A stretch of 64,000 nt of DNA from assembly GCF_014268495.2 (NCBI RefSeq), contig NZ_CP077087.1, forward strand, positions 5,873,501-5,937,500. Direction: 5' to 3'. Positions 1-9,075 of the stretch are shown one piece after another (the stretch's first letter is position 1; each line of letters begins with the position of its first letter). The notes under the pieces were generated by a model. The model saw only the letters and a program-made list of their open reading frames with translations. It was not told the origin of the DNA and did no database searches. The translations under genes were made by a program, and so were the position numbers. This DNA comes from Pseudomonas monsensis (GTDB lineage Bacteria; Pseudomonadota; Gammaproteobacteria; Pseudomonadales; Pseudomonadaceae).

Positions 1-2
1 AT

Positions 3-1130
3 CGCTATACGGTCAAGCGCCTGCGCCGGGAAATCGAGCCCGTGGCGTTGCAGGATTTCATGCGTTTCCTGTTCGACTGGCAGCACCTCTCGCCCGCCAC
101 GCGCGGTCAGGGCAGCGCAGTGTTGCCGGCAATTGTCGGCCAGCTCGAGGGGTATCCGGCGGCGGCTTCGGCCTGGGACAGCGACATTCTCCCGGCGCGC
201 CTCAAGGACTACTCGCCGACCTGGCTGGATGATCTGTGTCGCAACGGCAAGCTGGTGTGGACGCGCCTCAGCGCCCGGCAAAAAACCAGTGGCACGGCAT
301 TGCGCAGCACGCCGATCGTATTACTGCCACGCAGTCAGGCCGGACTGTGGAGCGCACTGGCCGAGCAGACGCCGGCCAGCGAACTGTCAGCGAAAACCCA
401 AAAGGTTTTTGAAGCCCTGAGTCAGCACGGCGCGCTGTTTTTCGATGAGTTGATTCATGAAGCACACCTGCTGCGCACCGAACTGGAAACGGCCCTGCAG
501 GAACTGGTTGGCGCTGGCCTGGTGAACGCCGACAGCTTCGCCGGCCTGCGTGCCCTGATTACCCCGGCGAGCAAGCGCCAGCAGCGCAGCAGTCGACGTG
601 GACGCGGCGCATTCGTCGGCGGCATGGATGATGCCGGGCGCTGGGCATTGCTGCGGCGCGGGCAGGCTGTGGATAACAACGAGACCCTGGAACACGTCGC
701 CATGACCCTGCTGCGCCGCTACGGCGTGGTGTTCTGGCGGTTGCTGGAGCGCGAAGCGGACTGGTTGCCGAACTGGCGGGAATTACTGCGCACCTTCCAT
801 CGCCTGGAAGCCCGTGGCGAGATTCGTGGTGGACGATTTGTCAGCGGTCTGGCGGGAGAGCAGTTTGCCCTGCCCGAGGCGATTGCCTTGCTGCGCGAAG
901 TTCGGCGGCGGCCACATGACGGCAGTTTGATTGCGGTGTGCGGGGTGGATCCGCTGAACCTGGCCGGGACGTTGTTGCCGGGGGTGAAAGTGCCGGCGCT
1001 GGCGAGTAATCGGTTGGTCTATCGGGATGGTTTGCCGGTGGCGGCGGAGATTGCCGGTAAGCAGCAATTTTGGCTGGAACTGGATCAGATCGCCATGGAA
1101 CAGGTGCGCGGCAAATTGATCCGGCACTGA
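3..1130 (+). CDS. Lhr-type DEAD/DEAH-box helicase, C-terminal part (5' end outside window)
   Basis: The reading frame is open from the first bases of the window, so this is the last ~375 residues of a longer protein. There are no helicase motifs in this part; it matches the C-terminal winged-helix and Lhr-specific region of large Lhr helicases (usual length about 1,400-1,500 aa), ATP-dependent 3'-5' nucleic acid translocases linked to DNA repair. The recognisable end is the segment VCGVDPLNLAGTLLPG followed by a short acidic tail near the stop. The body is rich in Arg and Leu helices (LLRRYGVVFWRLLEREADW). The gene ends at a TGA 50 bp before the convergent channel gene. Family assignment is by recognition of the C-terminal region only; the core would have to be read upstream. 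Confidence 0.75.
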   Translation, partial: RYTVKRLRREIEPVALQDFMRFLFDWQHLSPATRGQGSAVLPAIVGQLEGYPAAASAWDSDILPARLKDYSPTWLDDLCRNGKLVWTRLSARQKTSGTALRSTPIVLLPRSQAGLWSALAEQTPASELSAKTQKVFEALSQHGALFFDELIHEAHLLRTELETALQELVGAGLVNADSFAGLRALITPASKRQQRSSRRGRGAFVGGMDDAGRWALLRRGQAVDNNETLEHVAMTLLRRYGVVFWRLLEREADWLPNWRELLRTFHRLEARGEIRGGRFVSGLAGEQFALPEAIALLREVRRRPHDGSLIAVCGVDPLNLAGTLLPGVKVPALASNRLVYRDGLPVAAEIAGKQQFWLELDQIAMEQVRGKLIRH

Positions 1131-1179
1131 GGGTGTTTGGGCTCGCGAAAGGGCCGGCACAGCTCCACAAAATCTTGCA

Positions 1180-3273
1180 TCAAGTCCGCGATTCCTGCGG
1201 CAACTCAGTCGCCACCAGCGCCCCCTCCTCCTGCCTTTTGGGCAACAAAACCTGCTGTGGATAAGTCTGCGCGAAATGCACCACCGGGCTGTTATCCACA
1301 AGCTTCTTCAAACGCTGGTTGAATGCGCGGCTCACCGCATATTGCCCACCCGACACGGTACGGAACTGCGCTGTCAGCACCACGCCGTTCAAATCCATCT
1401 TGTCCACGCCAAACACATCCAGCGGGCCTTGCAGGTTGTACTTGAGGAATGGGTCTTCGCGGATCGAATCGCCGGTCTCGCGGATCAGCTCGATCGCCTT
1501 GTCCACGTCCGTGTCGTAAGTGAACTGCACCGAGAAAAACGCAAAGGCAAACTGCCGCGACTGATTGGTCACAGCCTTGATCTGGCCGAACGGCACCGAG
1601 TGCACAAAGCCTTTGCCGTCACGCAGGCGCAGGGTGCGGATGGTCAGGCCTTCGACCGTGCCGGCATGCCCGGAATCGAGCACCACCCAGTCACCGATCG
1701 ACAGGGTGTCTTCGATGATGATGAACAGCCCGGTGATCACGTCCTGCACCAGTTGCTGCGAACCGAAACCGATGGCCAGACCAACCACCCCGGCACCGGC
1801 CAGCAATGGCGCCACATTGATCCCCAGATTGGCCATCGTGGTGATCGCGCAGATCACCACCAGGATGATTTTGATCGCGTTGCGCAGCAGCGGCAGGATG
1901 GTTTTTACCCGGGTGCTGGGCTGGCGCGCCCCGCGCTTGTTAAGCGGGGGTTTCAGGGCTTCCTGAATCGCCGTGTCGAGCACCACCCACAACAGCCATG
2001 TCACCAGGAAAATCAAACCGATGCTGCTCAAGGCGTTGCTGATGGCCCGGCCGACCGTGCTGCTCTGGGCGAAATCGAGCAGTGACACGCCCCAGATCCG
2101 CCCGAGAATATCAATGAACGCGATGGCGATGACGATCCGCAGCAACGCGTGTAGCAGGCTGAGAAAACGCTCCTTGTAGGCGCTGCGGCGCTGGATGGCT
2201 TCGGCCTTTGGTGACTTGAACAGGTGCTGCAGGATCGTGCTGAGGAACACCGTGCCGATCAGCAGCACGGTGGTGAACAACGCGCAGCGCAGGGCTTTCT
2301 GGTTGTCCTCACCGATGCCGATCAGATTAATCGCCGACACCAGCACCATCAGCACAATCGGCCAATACCACAACCCCGAGAAAATCCGCAGCGACTCCTG
2401 CAACGACGGTTGTTTCAGGCGTTGCGCCAGCGGTCGGTTGCGGATCAGATGCGCCACTGGCCGGCGCAGACGAATCACCAGCAGGCCAAAGATGATCGAG
2501 GCGATCAGCCCGGTGAACACCGCGACGCTGCTGGTGATGTTGCCACCCAGTTGCCGGGCGATTTGCGGGCTGGTCAAGGCGTCGCTGAGGGCCGCGAGGA
2601 AACCGATCAGGAACAGCGGGGGCGGACAGTAATTGCGGATGATCCGCGCCGCCGGGCGCTTATGGCCGACGTTGAACATCACCACGACGCACAACAGCAT
2701 CGAGGTGGAAAAAATACCGCTGCTGGTGGCGTAAGCCAGACACAACGCCAGTGCACGCCCGACCGAGGCTTGCAGAAAATGGCTGACGTACAGGGTCAAG
2801 GGCAGGCAGATCAGCGCCGGCAGCGTGTACGGCAGCAGATAACCGAGCAGATCCTGACTGCGCTGGCGCGTGCGTAACCAGCGGCCTTCGCGCAGGCGTT
2901 TGGCCAACAGACTGCCAAGCACGGTCAGCAGGGCAAACGCGCCGAGCCAGACACCGGACAACATCAGGAAATCGCCGGCGACACGCCAGCCCGAGCGATT
3001 CGAAGGGTGGTTGACCAGTCTGTCGACTTCATCCGCTGCCCGATCGGCACGCAGGCGCCAGGCATCGACCAGATGTTCATTGAGATCGAGTTTGTCCTGC
3101 ACATCGTCGATGCTGGAACTGATCGCCCCGAGCAGACCGCCCTGCACAATCGGTTCGGCTTTGGCCGGTTCCTCAGCGGTGGCCGGAACGCCCGGCAGCG
3201 CGGCGGCTTCGAGTTCGCTGGCGCCAAGAAACAGCAGTGCTCCCAGCAAAATGGCGATCCTGAACTTGATCAA
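1180..3273 (-). CDS. MscS-family mechanosensitive channel, YbiO-like
   Basis: A 697-residue inner-membrane channel of the large MscS class that probably releases solutes on hypo-osmotic shock. It starts with a signal peptide (hydrophobic residues about 4-22, then Ala-rich cleavage region), followed by a periplasmic helical part, several transmembrane helices, the pore helix region NLGINVAPLLAGAGVVGLAI, and the MscS beta domain (GDWVVLDSGHAGTVEG, then RTLRLRDGKG and VHSVPFGQI), which is the YbiO-type signature. I chose a TTG start at 3273 because GGGAGAG lies 7 bases upstream and the signal peptide begins there; longer in-frame starts add a charged, non-signal-like leader. It converges on the Lhr gene and diverges from the MFS gene. 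Confidence 0.85.
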   Translation of the reverse strand: MIKFRIAILLGALLFLGASELEAAALPGVPATAEEPAKAEPIVQGGLLGAISSSIDDVQDKLDLNEHLVDAWRLRADRAADEVDRLVNHPSNRSGWRVAGDFLMLSGVWLGAFALLTVLGSLLAKRLREGRWLRTRQRSQDLLGYLLPYTLPALICLPLTLYVSHFLQASVGRALALCLAYATSSGIFSTSMLLCVVVMFNVGHKRPAARIIRNYCPPPLFLIGFLAALSDALTSPQIARQLGGNITSSVAVFTGLIASIIFGLLVIRLRRPVAHLIRNRPLAQRLKQPSLQESLRIFSGLWYWPIVLMVLVSAINLIGIGEDNQKALRCALFTTVLLIGTVFLSTILQHLFKSPKAEAIQRRSAYKERFLSLLHALLRIVIAIAFIDILGRIWGVSLLDFAQSSTVGRAISNALSSIGLIFLVTWLLWVVLDTAIQEALKPPLNKRGARQPSTRVKTILPLLRNAIKIILVVICAITTMANLGINVAPLLAGAGVVGLAIGFGSQQLVQDVITGLFIIIEDTLSIGDWVVLDSGHAGTVEGLTIRTLRLRDGKGFVHSVPFGQIKAVTNQSRQFAFAFFSVQFTYDTDVDKAIELIRETGDSIREDPFLKYNLQGPLDVFGVDKMDLNGVVLTAQFRTVSGGQYAVSRAFNQRLKKLVDNSPVVHFAQTYPQQVLLPKRQEEGALVATELPQESRT

Positions 3274-3633
3274 AACTCCGCTCTCCCGATGGCTGAACCT
3301 GTAAGGAACTGATCGGTGAATGGCGGACAAGTTCGGTTTTTGCCTGAATCCTCATATTCAAATCCCGCATTCCCCTGTGACGAGGGGATTTATCCCCGTT
3401 GGACGGCGAAGCGGCGCCAAAACCTGAATCTTCAATCTCCTGCCAGACCGAGTCGTGAGGTTTTACGACAGCTGCGCAGTCGAACGGGGGTAAATCCCCT
3501 ATCCACAGCGTTCACACCCATCCAGGGATATTTGCGCTGCCGGCAAATATCAAATGCCCGCACCCGTATTTTTCCGCACAAGCCAAACCCCGACACTGCG
3601 CTCCATCCAATCAAATCATCCTGGAGTGCCGTG
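3274..3633. other. Divergent intergenic region holding a repeat unit
   Basis: This 360-base gap separates the divergent channel and MFS genes and must hold both promoters, but I see no convincing -35/-10 pair. Much of it is taken up by a repeat unit (about 3373-3508). No credible coding sequence is seen: the in-frame extension of the MFS ORF through here lacks a ribosome binding site and reads through the repeat. Confidence 0.6.
3373..3508. repeat. Extragenic palindromic repeat (REP/BIME-like)
   Basis: The left arm contains GAGGGGATTTATCCCCG and the right arm CGGGGGTAAATCCCCT, oriented as an imperfect inverted pair about 100 bases apart, bounded by CCTGTG and CACAG. This form ('cctgtg-cgaggggatttatccccg') is a common dispersed repeat in fluorescent Pseudomonas genomes. 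It has no coding content. Confidence 0.65.
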
Positions 3634-4836
3634 ATGCCCATTGCCTTGCTCGCGCTGACCCTCAGCGCTTTCGCCATCGGGACGACCGAGTTCGTCATCG
3701 TTGGCCTGCTGCCTACCATTGGCGCCGATCTCGGCGTCAGTCTTCCCTCCGCCGGTTTGCTGGTGAGCCTGTACGCGCTGGGCGTGGCCATCGGTGCGCC
3801 CGTGTTGACCGCGCTCACCGGCAAGGTCCCGCGCAAGCTGTTGCTGCTGTCGCTGATGGTGCTGTTCACCCTCGGCAACCTGCTGGCGTGGATGGCGCCA
3901 AGTTATGAATCGCTGGTGCTGGCGCGGATCGTCACCGGTCTGGCCCACGGCGTGTTCTTCTCCATCGGCTCGACCATCGCCACCAGCCTGGTGTCCAAGG
4001 AAAAAGCCGCCAGCGCAATTGCGATCATGTTCACCGGCCTCACCGTGGCATTGGTCACCGGCGTGCCGCTGGGTACGTTCATCGGCCAGCATTTCGGCTG
4101 GCGTGAAACTTTCCTCGCCGTGTCGGCGCTGGGCGTGATTGCCTTTATCGGCAGCCTGATCTACGTGCCGAGCAACATCGCCCACAGCAAACCGGCGTCG
4201 CTGCTGCAACAACTGCAAGTGCTCAAACAACCGCGTCTGTTGCTGGTGTACGCCATGACCGCGATCGGCTACGGCGGCTCGTTCATCGCCTTCACTTTCC
4301 TCGCGCCGATCCTTCAGGACATCTCGGGCTTCAGCGCCAGCACGGTGAGCCTGGTGCTGCTGGTGTATGGCGTGTCGGTAGCGGTCGGGAATATCTGGGG
4401 CGGCAAGCTGGCGGACAGACGCGGGCCGATCAGCGCCCTGAAAATCATCTTCGCCCTGCTCGCGGCCGTGTTGTTCGTGCTGACCTTCACCGCCGCCAAT
4501 CCCTGGCTGGCACTGGCCACGGTATTGGTCTGGGGCGCAGTAGCGTTCGGCAATGTGCCGGGGCTGCAAGTGTATGTGGTGCGTCAGGCTGAACATCACA
4601 CGCCGCAAGCCGTGGATGTGGCGTCGGGGCTGAACATTGCTGCGTTCAACCTCGGGATTGCCGGCGGGGCGTGGGGCGGTGGCTTGATCGTTGAACACAT
4701 CGGCCTGATCCACACGGCGTGGATCGGTGGTCTGGTGGTGTTGGTGGCGTTGGCCCTGACTGCCTGGAGCGGTCGACTGGATCGCCTCGGCCCGACCTAT
4801 GCCGAAAGCACTTCGCGCATCGTCACCGGCCACTGA
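3634..4836 (+). CDS. MFS transporter, AraJ/YdhP-like drug or sugar efflux permease
   Basis: A 400-residue, 12-helix major facilitator. The N-terminal helix carries LSAFAIGTTEFVIVGLLPTI, the hallmark of the AraJ/YdhP/SotB drug:H+ antiporter branch. The loop after helix 2 has GKVPRKLLLL and the matching second-half loop has GGKLADRRGP. The start is ATG 3634 with GGAG seven bases upstream; the open frame extends 300 bases further back but through a repeat and without a ribosome binding site. The substrate cannot be told from sequence; members export sugars, arabinose-like compounds, chloramphenicol or other small molecules. It stands alone between the channel gene and the DUF72 operon. Confidence 0.85.
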   Translation: MPIALLALTLSAFAIGTTEFVIVGLLPTIGADLGVSLPSAGLLVSLYALGVAIGAPVLTALTGKVPRKLLLLSLMVLFTLGNLLAWMAPSYESLVLARIVTGLAHGVFFSIGSTIATSLVSKEKAASAIAIMFTGLTVALVTGVPLGTFIGQHFGWRETFLAVSALGVIAFIGSLIYVPSNIAHSKPASLLQQLQVLKQPRLLLVYAMTAIGYGGSFIAFTFLAPILQDISGFSASTVSLVLLVYGVSVAVGNIWGGKLADRRGPISALKIIFALLAAVLFVLTFTAANPWLALATVLVWGAVAFGNVPGLQVYVVRQAEHHTPQAVDVASGLNIAAFNLGIAGGAWGGGLIVEHIGLIHTAWIGGLVVLVALALTAWSGRLDRLGPTYAESTSRIVTGH

Positions 4837-4867
4837 TTCAACACCTGTGCCCTTGTCGAGGGGGCAC

Positions 4868-4961
4868 TTGTGGGAGGGGGCTTGCTCGCGAATGCGGGGT
4901 ATCAGTCGCGATCAACGCTGACTGCCCCATCGCCTTCGGGAGCAAGCCCCCTCGCACATTG
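4868..4961. repeat. REP/BIME element
   Basis: Two inverted arms, GTGGGAGGGGGCTTGCTCGC and GGGAGCAAGCCCCCTCGCAC, flank about 50 bases. The arm is the standard Pseudomonas REP core. It lies just downstream of the MFS stop and upstream of the DUF72 operon, so it may end or stabilise the MFS transcript. Confidence 0.8.
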
Positions 4962-5075
4962 TTTTTCGTGGAGCGCGCAAAAATGTACCGTCCGTAACGC
5001 CACCGAAACTTTCCCGAACCGCCCACAGTCATCAACACACACAGGCTGTACGAGGACTGACTACGGGAGGGCGAC

Positions 5076-6002
5076 ATGGCAACGATTCACATCGGTATTT
5101 CCGGCTGGCGCTACGCTCCGTGGCGCGGGGATTTCTACCCCAAGGGACTGGCGCAGAAACGTGAATTGCAGTTCGCATCGCGGGCGGTCAACAGCATCGA
5201 AATCAATGGATCGTTCTACGCCCTGCAACGGCCCGAACGCTACGCGCAGTGGCACGCCGAAACGCCTGACGACTTCGTGTTCAGCGTCAAGGCGCCGCGC
5301 TTCATCACCCACATTCGCCGCTTGCGCGACATCGAAAAACCGCTGGCGAACTTCTTCGCGTCCGGGGTGCTTGAACTCAAGGAAAAACTCGGCCCGATCC
5401 TCTGGCAGTTTCCGCCCAACTTCAAATACGAGCCGCAGCGCTTCGAACACTTTCTCGCTCAACTGCCCCACACCCCTGAAGCTGCCGCCGCCCTCGCCCA
5501 TCAACACGATGCTCACCTGCACGGCCACGCCAGCCTCAAGGCCTACGGCAAAAAAGCGCTGCGCCATGCCGTGGAAATCCGCAACGACAGCTTCATCGAC
5601 CCGGACTTCGTGCGCCTGCTCAAACGCCACAACACCGCGCTGGTGATCGCCGACACCGCCGGTAAGTGGCCGTACCGCGAAGACCTCACCAGCGACTTCG
5701 TCTACCTGCGCCTGCACGGTGCCGAAGAACTCTACGCCAGCGGCTACACCGCGCCGGCCCTCAAGCGCTGGGCCGAGCGTATCGAAGCCTGGCACCACGG
5801 CCGGCAACCGCAAGATGCGCATCTGATTGCCCCGCGACTCAAGCCGCGCGCACGTAAATCCCGGGAAGTGTTTTGCTACTTCGACAACGACATCAAAGTC
5901 CGTGCGCCCTACGACGCGCGTAATCTGCTGCAGCGTTTCGGGCTCGATAACGACCTCGCCACCGCCCCCGGTGAAAGCGCCGCAGAAGGAGTGTTGCCAT
6001 GA
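5076..6002 (+). CDS. DUF72 (YecE-like) protein
   Basis: A 308-residue protein of the DUF72/YecE family, a TIM-barrel-like family of unknown biochemical role. The start shows the family signature IGISGWRYAPWRGDFYPKG and the following SIEINGSFYALQ; WPYREDLTSDFVYLRLHG and the C-terminal CYFDNDIKVRAPYDA also belong to it. The start codon has a GGGAGG run upstream at usual spacing. Its stop overlaps the next gene's ATG by four bases, so it is the first gene of a translationally coupled operon with the YbhP-ClsB-YbhN set, which suggests but does not prove a link to membrane lipid metabolism. Confidence 0.85.
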   Translation: MATIHIGISGWRYAPWRGDFYPKGLAQKRELQFASRAVNSIEINGSFYALQRPERYAQWHAETPDDFVFSVKAPRFITHIRRLRDIEKPLANFFASGVLELKEKLGPILWQFPPNFKYEPQRFEHFLAQLPHTPEAAAALAHQHDAHLHGHASLKAYGKKALRHAVEIRNDSFIDPDFVRLLKRHNTALVIADTAGKWPYREDLTSDFVYLRLHGAEELYASGYTAPALKRWAERIEAWHHGRQPQDAHLIAPRLKPRARKSREVFCYFDNDIKVRAPYDARNLLQRFGLDNDLATAPGESAAEGVLP

Positions 6003-6796
6003 GCATTCCTGAACCGGTGGGCTTCACCGATGAAGGTTCGGTGGTCGCGCCGACGGTGCGCACTTTCACTGTACTGACGGTCAACACCCACAAGGGCTTC
6101 ACGGCCCTCAACCGGCGCTTCATCCTGCCGGAACTGCGCGAAGCGGTGCGCAGCGTCGCCGCCGACGTGGTGTTCCTCCAGGAAGTCCACGGCACCCACG
6201 AACATCACCCCAAGCGCTATAGCAACTGGCCGACGATGCCGCAGTATGAATTTCTCGCCGACAGCCTTTGGCCGCAGTTCGCCTACGGGCGCAACGCGGT
6301 GTATCCGGAGGGCGATCACGGCAATGCGCTGTTGTCGAAATTCCAGATCATCCGCCACGACAACCTCGACGTCTCGATCAGCGGCCACGAGAACCGCGGC
6401 CTGCTGCACTGCGTGCTGCGCCTGCCCGGTGACGGGGTCGAGGTGCATGCGATCTGCGTGCACCTGGGCCTGCGCGAAAGCCACCGCAACGCGCAGTTGA
6501 AGCTGCTCGGCCAACGCCTTGCGGAACTGCCGGACGATGCCCCGGTGATCATCGCCGGCGACTTCAACGACTGGCGCCAGCGCGCCGATGCGCTCCTCAC
6601 ACCCTGGGGCCTGCGCGAGGTCTTCGCCGAGCATCACGGCAAACCCGCACGCAGCTTTCCGGCGCGCCTGCCGACCCTGCGGCTCGACCGCATTTACGTA
6701 CGCAACCTCAAGGCCCGCCAGCCAAAAGTCCTGGCGAACCGGCCCTGGTCACACCTTTCCGACCACGCCCCTTTATCGGTGGAGATTGAATTATGA
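5999..6796 (+). CDS. Endonuclease/exonuclease/phosphatase-family phosphoesterase, YbhP-like
   Basis: A 265-residue metal-dependent phosphoesterase of the EEP superfamily. All family motifs are visible: LTVNTHKGF (metal site Asn), VFLQEVHGTH (metal-binding Glu), GNALLSKF, VIIAGDFNDW (catalytic Asp-Asn), LDRIYVR and the final SDHAPL (Asp-His). There is no signal peptide. It overlaps its neighbours on both sides by ATGA, and the order ybhP-clsB(ybhO)-ybhN is the same as in Escherichia coli, where this trio surrounds a cardiolipin synthase. The substrate is not known; a lipid phosphodiester is a reasonable inference from context. Confidence 0.88.
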   Translation: MSIPEPVGFTDEGSVVAPTVRTFTVLTVNTHKGFTALNRRFILPELREAVRSVAADVVFLQEVHGTHEHHPKRYSNWPTMPQYEFLADSLWPQFAYGRNAVYPEGDHGNALLSKFQIIRHDNLDVSISGHENRGLLHCVLRLPGDGVEVHAICVHLGLRESHRNAQLKLLGQRLAELPDDAPVIIAGDFNDWRQRADALLTPWGLREVFAEHHGKPARSFPARLPTLRLDRIYVRNLKARQPKVLANRPWSHLSDHAPLSVEIEL

Positions 6797-8067
6797 ACAG
6801 CGCACCGCTGGAGAAATCCACCGTGGAACCGATCAGCATCGCCCCGCCCGTGCGCGAGCCCGGCCAGGTTGACGTCGAGTACAGTTGGCAAGGCAATAAC
6901 CGTGTCGAACTCCTGGAAAACGGCGAAGAATATTTTCCCCGGGTGTTCGACGCCATGCGTGCGGCGAAAAGTGAAATCCTGCTGGAAACCTTCATCGTTT
7001 TCGAAGACAAGGTCGGCGCAGAGTTGCAGCAGATCCTGATCGACGCGGCACAGCGCGGCGTGCGCACCACCGTCAGCCTCGACGGCTTTGGCTGTGGCGA
7101 GTTGACCACCGCTTATCTCGCGGCCCTGAGTGATGCGGGCGTGCACCTGCAGATGTTTGATCCGGCGCCCAAGCACCTGGGTTTTCGCACCAACTGGTTC
7201 CGCCGCTTACACCGCAAAATCGTGGTGGTCGACGGCCTGGTTGCGTTCATTGGCGGGATCAATTTTTCCGGCGATCACCTGGCCGACTTCGGCCCCGAAG
7301 CCAAACAGGATTATGCCGTGCAGATTCAGGGCCCAGCGGTTGCTGACCTGCATCACTTTGCTCTGGTGCAAAGCGGTCGCCCCGGACGCGCACGCTTCTG
7401 GTGGCAGCGTCGGCGCCAGCGTCGCGCAGACATGGCCTTCAGCGACCACGACGGTCAGGTGCGCCTGGTCTTTCGCGACAACGATCAGCACCACACCGAT
7501 ATCGAGGACGTGTACTTGCAGGCACTGCGCCGGGCCAAACACCGGGTGGTGATCGCCAACGCCTACTTTTTCCCCGGCTACCGTCTGCTGCGCGAGATCC
7601 GCAATGCGGCGCGGCGTGGTGTCGATGTGCGGCTGATCCTGCAAGGTCAGCCCGACATGCTGGTGGCCAAACTCGCGGCGCGCATGACCTACGACTACCT
7701 GCTCAAGGCCGGCGTGCAGATCCACGAGTATTGCCAGCGACCGCTGCACGGCAAGGTGGCGCTGGTGGACGATGAATGGAGCACCGTCGGCTCGAGCAAT
7801 CTCGACCCGCTGAGCCTGTCGCTGAATCTGGAAGCCAACGTGCTGATTCGCGATCGGGAATTCAATCAGCATTTGTTCGAGCGCCTCGAAGACCTCAGCC
7901 AGAACCACTGCAAGGCCATGGACGCCGACATGTCCCCGCGCGGACGGATCTGGCACATGACCGTAGGTTTTCTGGTGTTTCACTTTCTGCGGCACTTCCC
8001 GGCGATGGCCGGTTGGCTGCCGGCGCACAAACCACGGCTCAAGCCGTTTCGAGGTGGCCAGTCATGA
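6793..8067 (+). CDS. clsB: Cardiolipin synthase B
   Basis: A 424-residue phospholipase-D-superfamily enzyme that makes cardiolipin by transphosphatidylation at the inner membrane. Both HKD motifs are intact: HRKIVVVD at residues 140-147 followed by GGINF, and HGKVALVD at 319-326 followed by GSSNLDP. There is no N-terminal pair of transmembrane helices, which separates ClsB from ClsA. The C-terminal segment after residue 385 is hydrophobic and may rest on the membrane. The ATG overlaps the phosphoesterase stop and its own stop overlaps the ybhN-like start, so the four genes form one coupled operon. Confidence 0.92.
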   Translation: MNSAPLEKSTVEPISIAPPVREPGQVDVEYSWQGNNRVELLENGEEYFPRVFDAMRAAKSEILLETFIVFEDKVGAELQQILIDAAQRGVRTTVSLDGFGCGELTTAYLAALSDAGVHLQMFDPAPKHLGFRTNWFRRLHRKIVVVDGLVAFIGGINFSGDHLADFGPEAKQDYAVQIQGPAVADLHHFALVQSGRPGRARFWWQRRRQRRADMAFSDHDGQVRLVFRDNDQHHTDIEDVYLQALRRAKHRVVIANAYFFPGYRLLREIRNAARRGVDVRLILQGQPDMLVAKLAARMTYDYLLKAGVQIHEYCQRPLHGKVALVDDEWSTVGSSNLDPLSLSLNLEANVLIRDREFNQHLFERLEDLSQNHCKAMDADMSPRGRIWHMTVGFLVFHFLRHFPAMAGWLPAHKPRLKPFRGGQS

Positions 8068-9050
8068 GCCACTCCGAAGCACACTCGACAGGCCACGCCG
8101 CGCCAGCGACTCACTCGAAATGGAGCCGCTGGAAACGCCCACTGACGCTGTTGTTTTTCCTCGCGTTGATCGTCTTGCTGACGCTGTTCGCCACCCGTAT
8201 CGAATGGGCCGAAGTGCTGCAAACCCTCGCCGACTTCAAGGTGCGCACACTGATCATCGCTGCCGGCCTGACCTTGCTGAGTTTCCTGACTTACGCCAGT
8301 TTCGACCTGATCGGCCGCACCTACATTCGCCAGGACCTGACCTGGAAACAGATCCTGCCCGTGGGGATCATCAGTTACGCGTTCAACCTCAATCTCAGCG
8401 CCTGGGTCGGCGGTATCGCCATGCGGTATCGGCTGTATTCGCGCCTGGGCGTGAGCAAAGGCAACATTGCGAAGATTCTCGGCTTGAGCCTGGCGACCAA
8501 CTGGTTCGGCTACATGACCATTGCCGGTGTGGTGTTCAGCAGTGGCCTGGTGCGCATGCCGCCGGGATGGAAACTGAGCAGCGATGCATTGCAGGGCGTC
8601 GGTATCCTATTGCTGCTGATCAGCGCCGGGTATCTCGCGGCGTGTCAGTTTTCCAAGCGCCGCGAGTGGTCGATTCGTGGGGTGGAAATCAACCTGCCGT
8701 CGCTGCGCATGGCCGTGCTGCAACTGTTGCTCGGTGCCTTGAACTGGTCGCTGATGGCGGCGGTGATCTTCACCCTGCTTCCGAGCAAACTGGATTATCC
8801 GCTGGTACTGGGCGTGTTGTTGATCAGCGCGATTGCCGGGGTCATCACCCACATACCGGCGGGGCTGGGTGTGCTGGAAGCGGTGTTCGTCGCGCTGCTG
8901 CAACATGAAGCATCACGCGGCAGCCTGGTGGCGGGATTGCTGGCATACCGGGCAATTTATTTTCTGTTGCCGTTGCTGATTACGGTGGTGATGTATTTGC
9001 TGGTGGAGGCCAAGGCGAAGGCCTTGCGGATCGAGAAGAAACCTTCCTGA
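8064..9050 (+). CDS. YbhN/UPF0104 integral membrane protein (LPG-synthase flippase-like)
   Basis: A 328-residue multi-pass inner membrane protein of the UPF0104 family, related to the N-terminal flippase half of lysylphosphatidylglycerol synthases. About eight hydrophobic helices follow a cytoplasmic N-terminus of roughly 30 residues. Family features are SAWVGGIAMRYRLYSRLG near residue 115 and the glycine-rich THIPAGLGVLEAVFVALL near residue 275. The ATG at 8064 overlaps the clsB stop (ATGA). Known context places YbhN with ClsB; moving a phospholipid substrate or product across the membrane is an inference. Confidence 0.85.
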   Translation: MSHSEAHSTGHAAPATHSKWSRWKRPLTLLFFLALIVLLTLFATRIEWAEVLQTLADFKVRTLIIAAGLTLLSFLTYASFDLIGRTYIRQDLTWKQILPVGIISYAFNLNLSAWVGGIAMRYRLYSRLGVSKGNIAKILGLSLATNWFGYMTIAGVVFSSGLVRMPPGWKLSSDALQGVGILLLLISAGYLAACQFSKRREWSIRGVEINLPSLRMAVLQLLLGALNWSLMAAVIFTLLPSKLDYPLVLGVLLISAIAGVITHIPAGLGVLEAVFVALLQHEASRGSLVAGLLAYRAIYFLLPLLITVVMYLLVEAKAKALRIEKKPS

Positions 9051-9075
9051 GGTTTTTTTGTTGAAGTTGAGAAGG

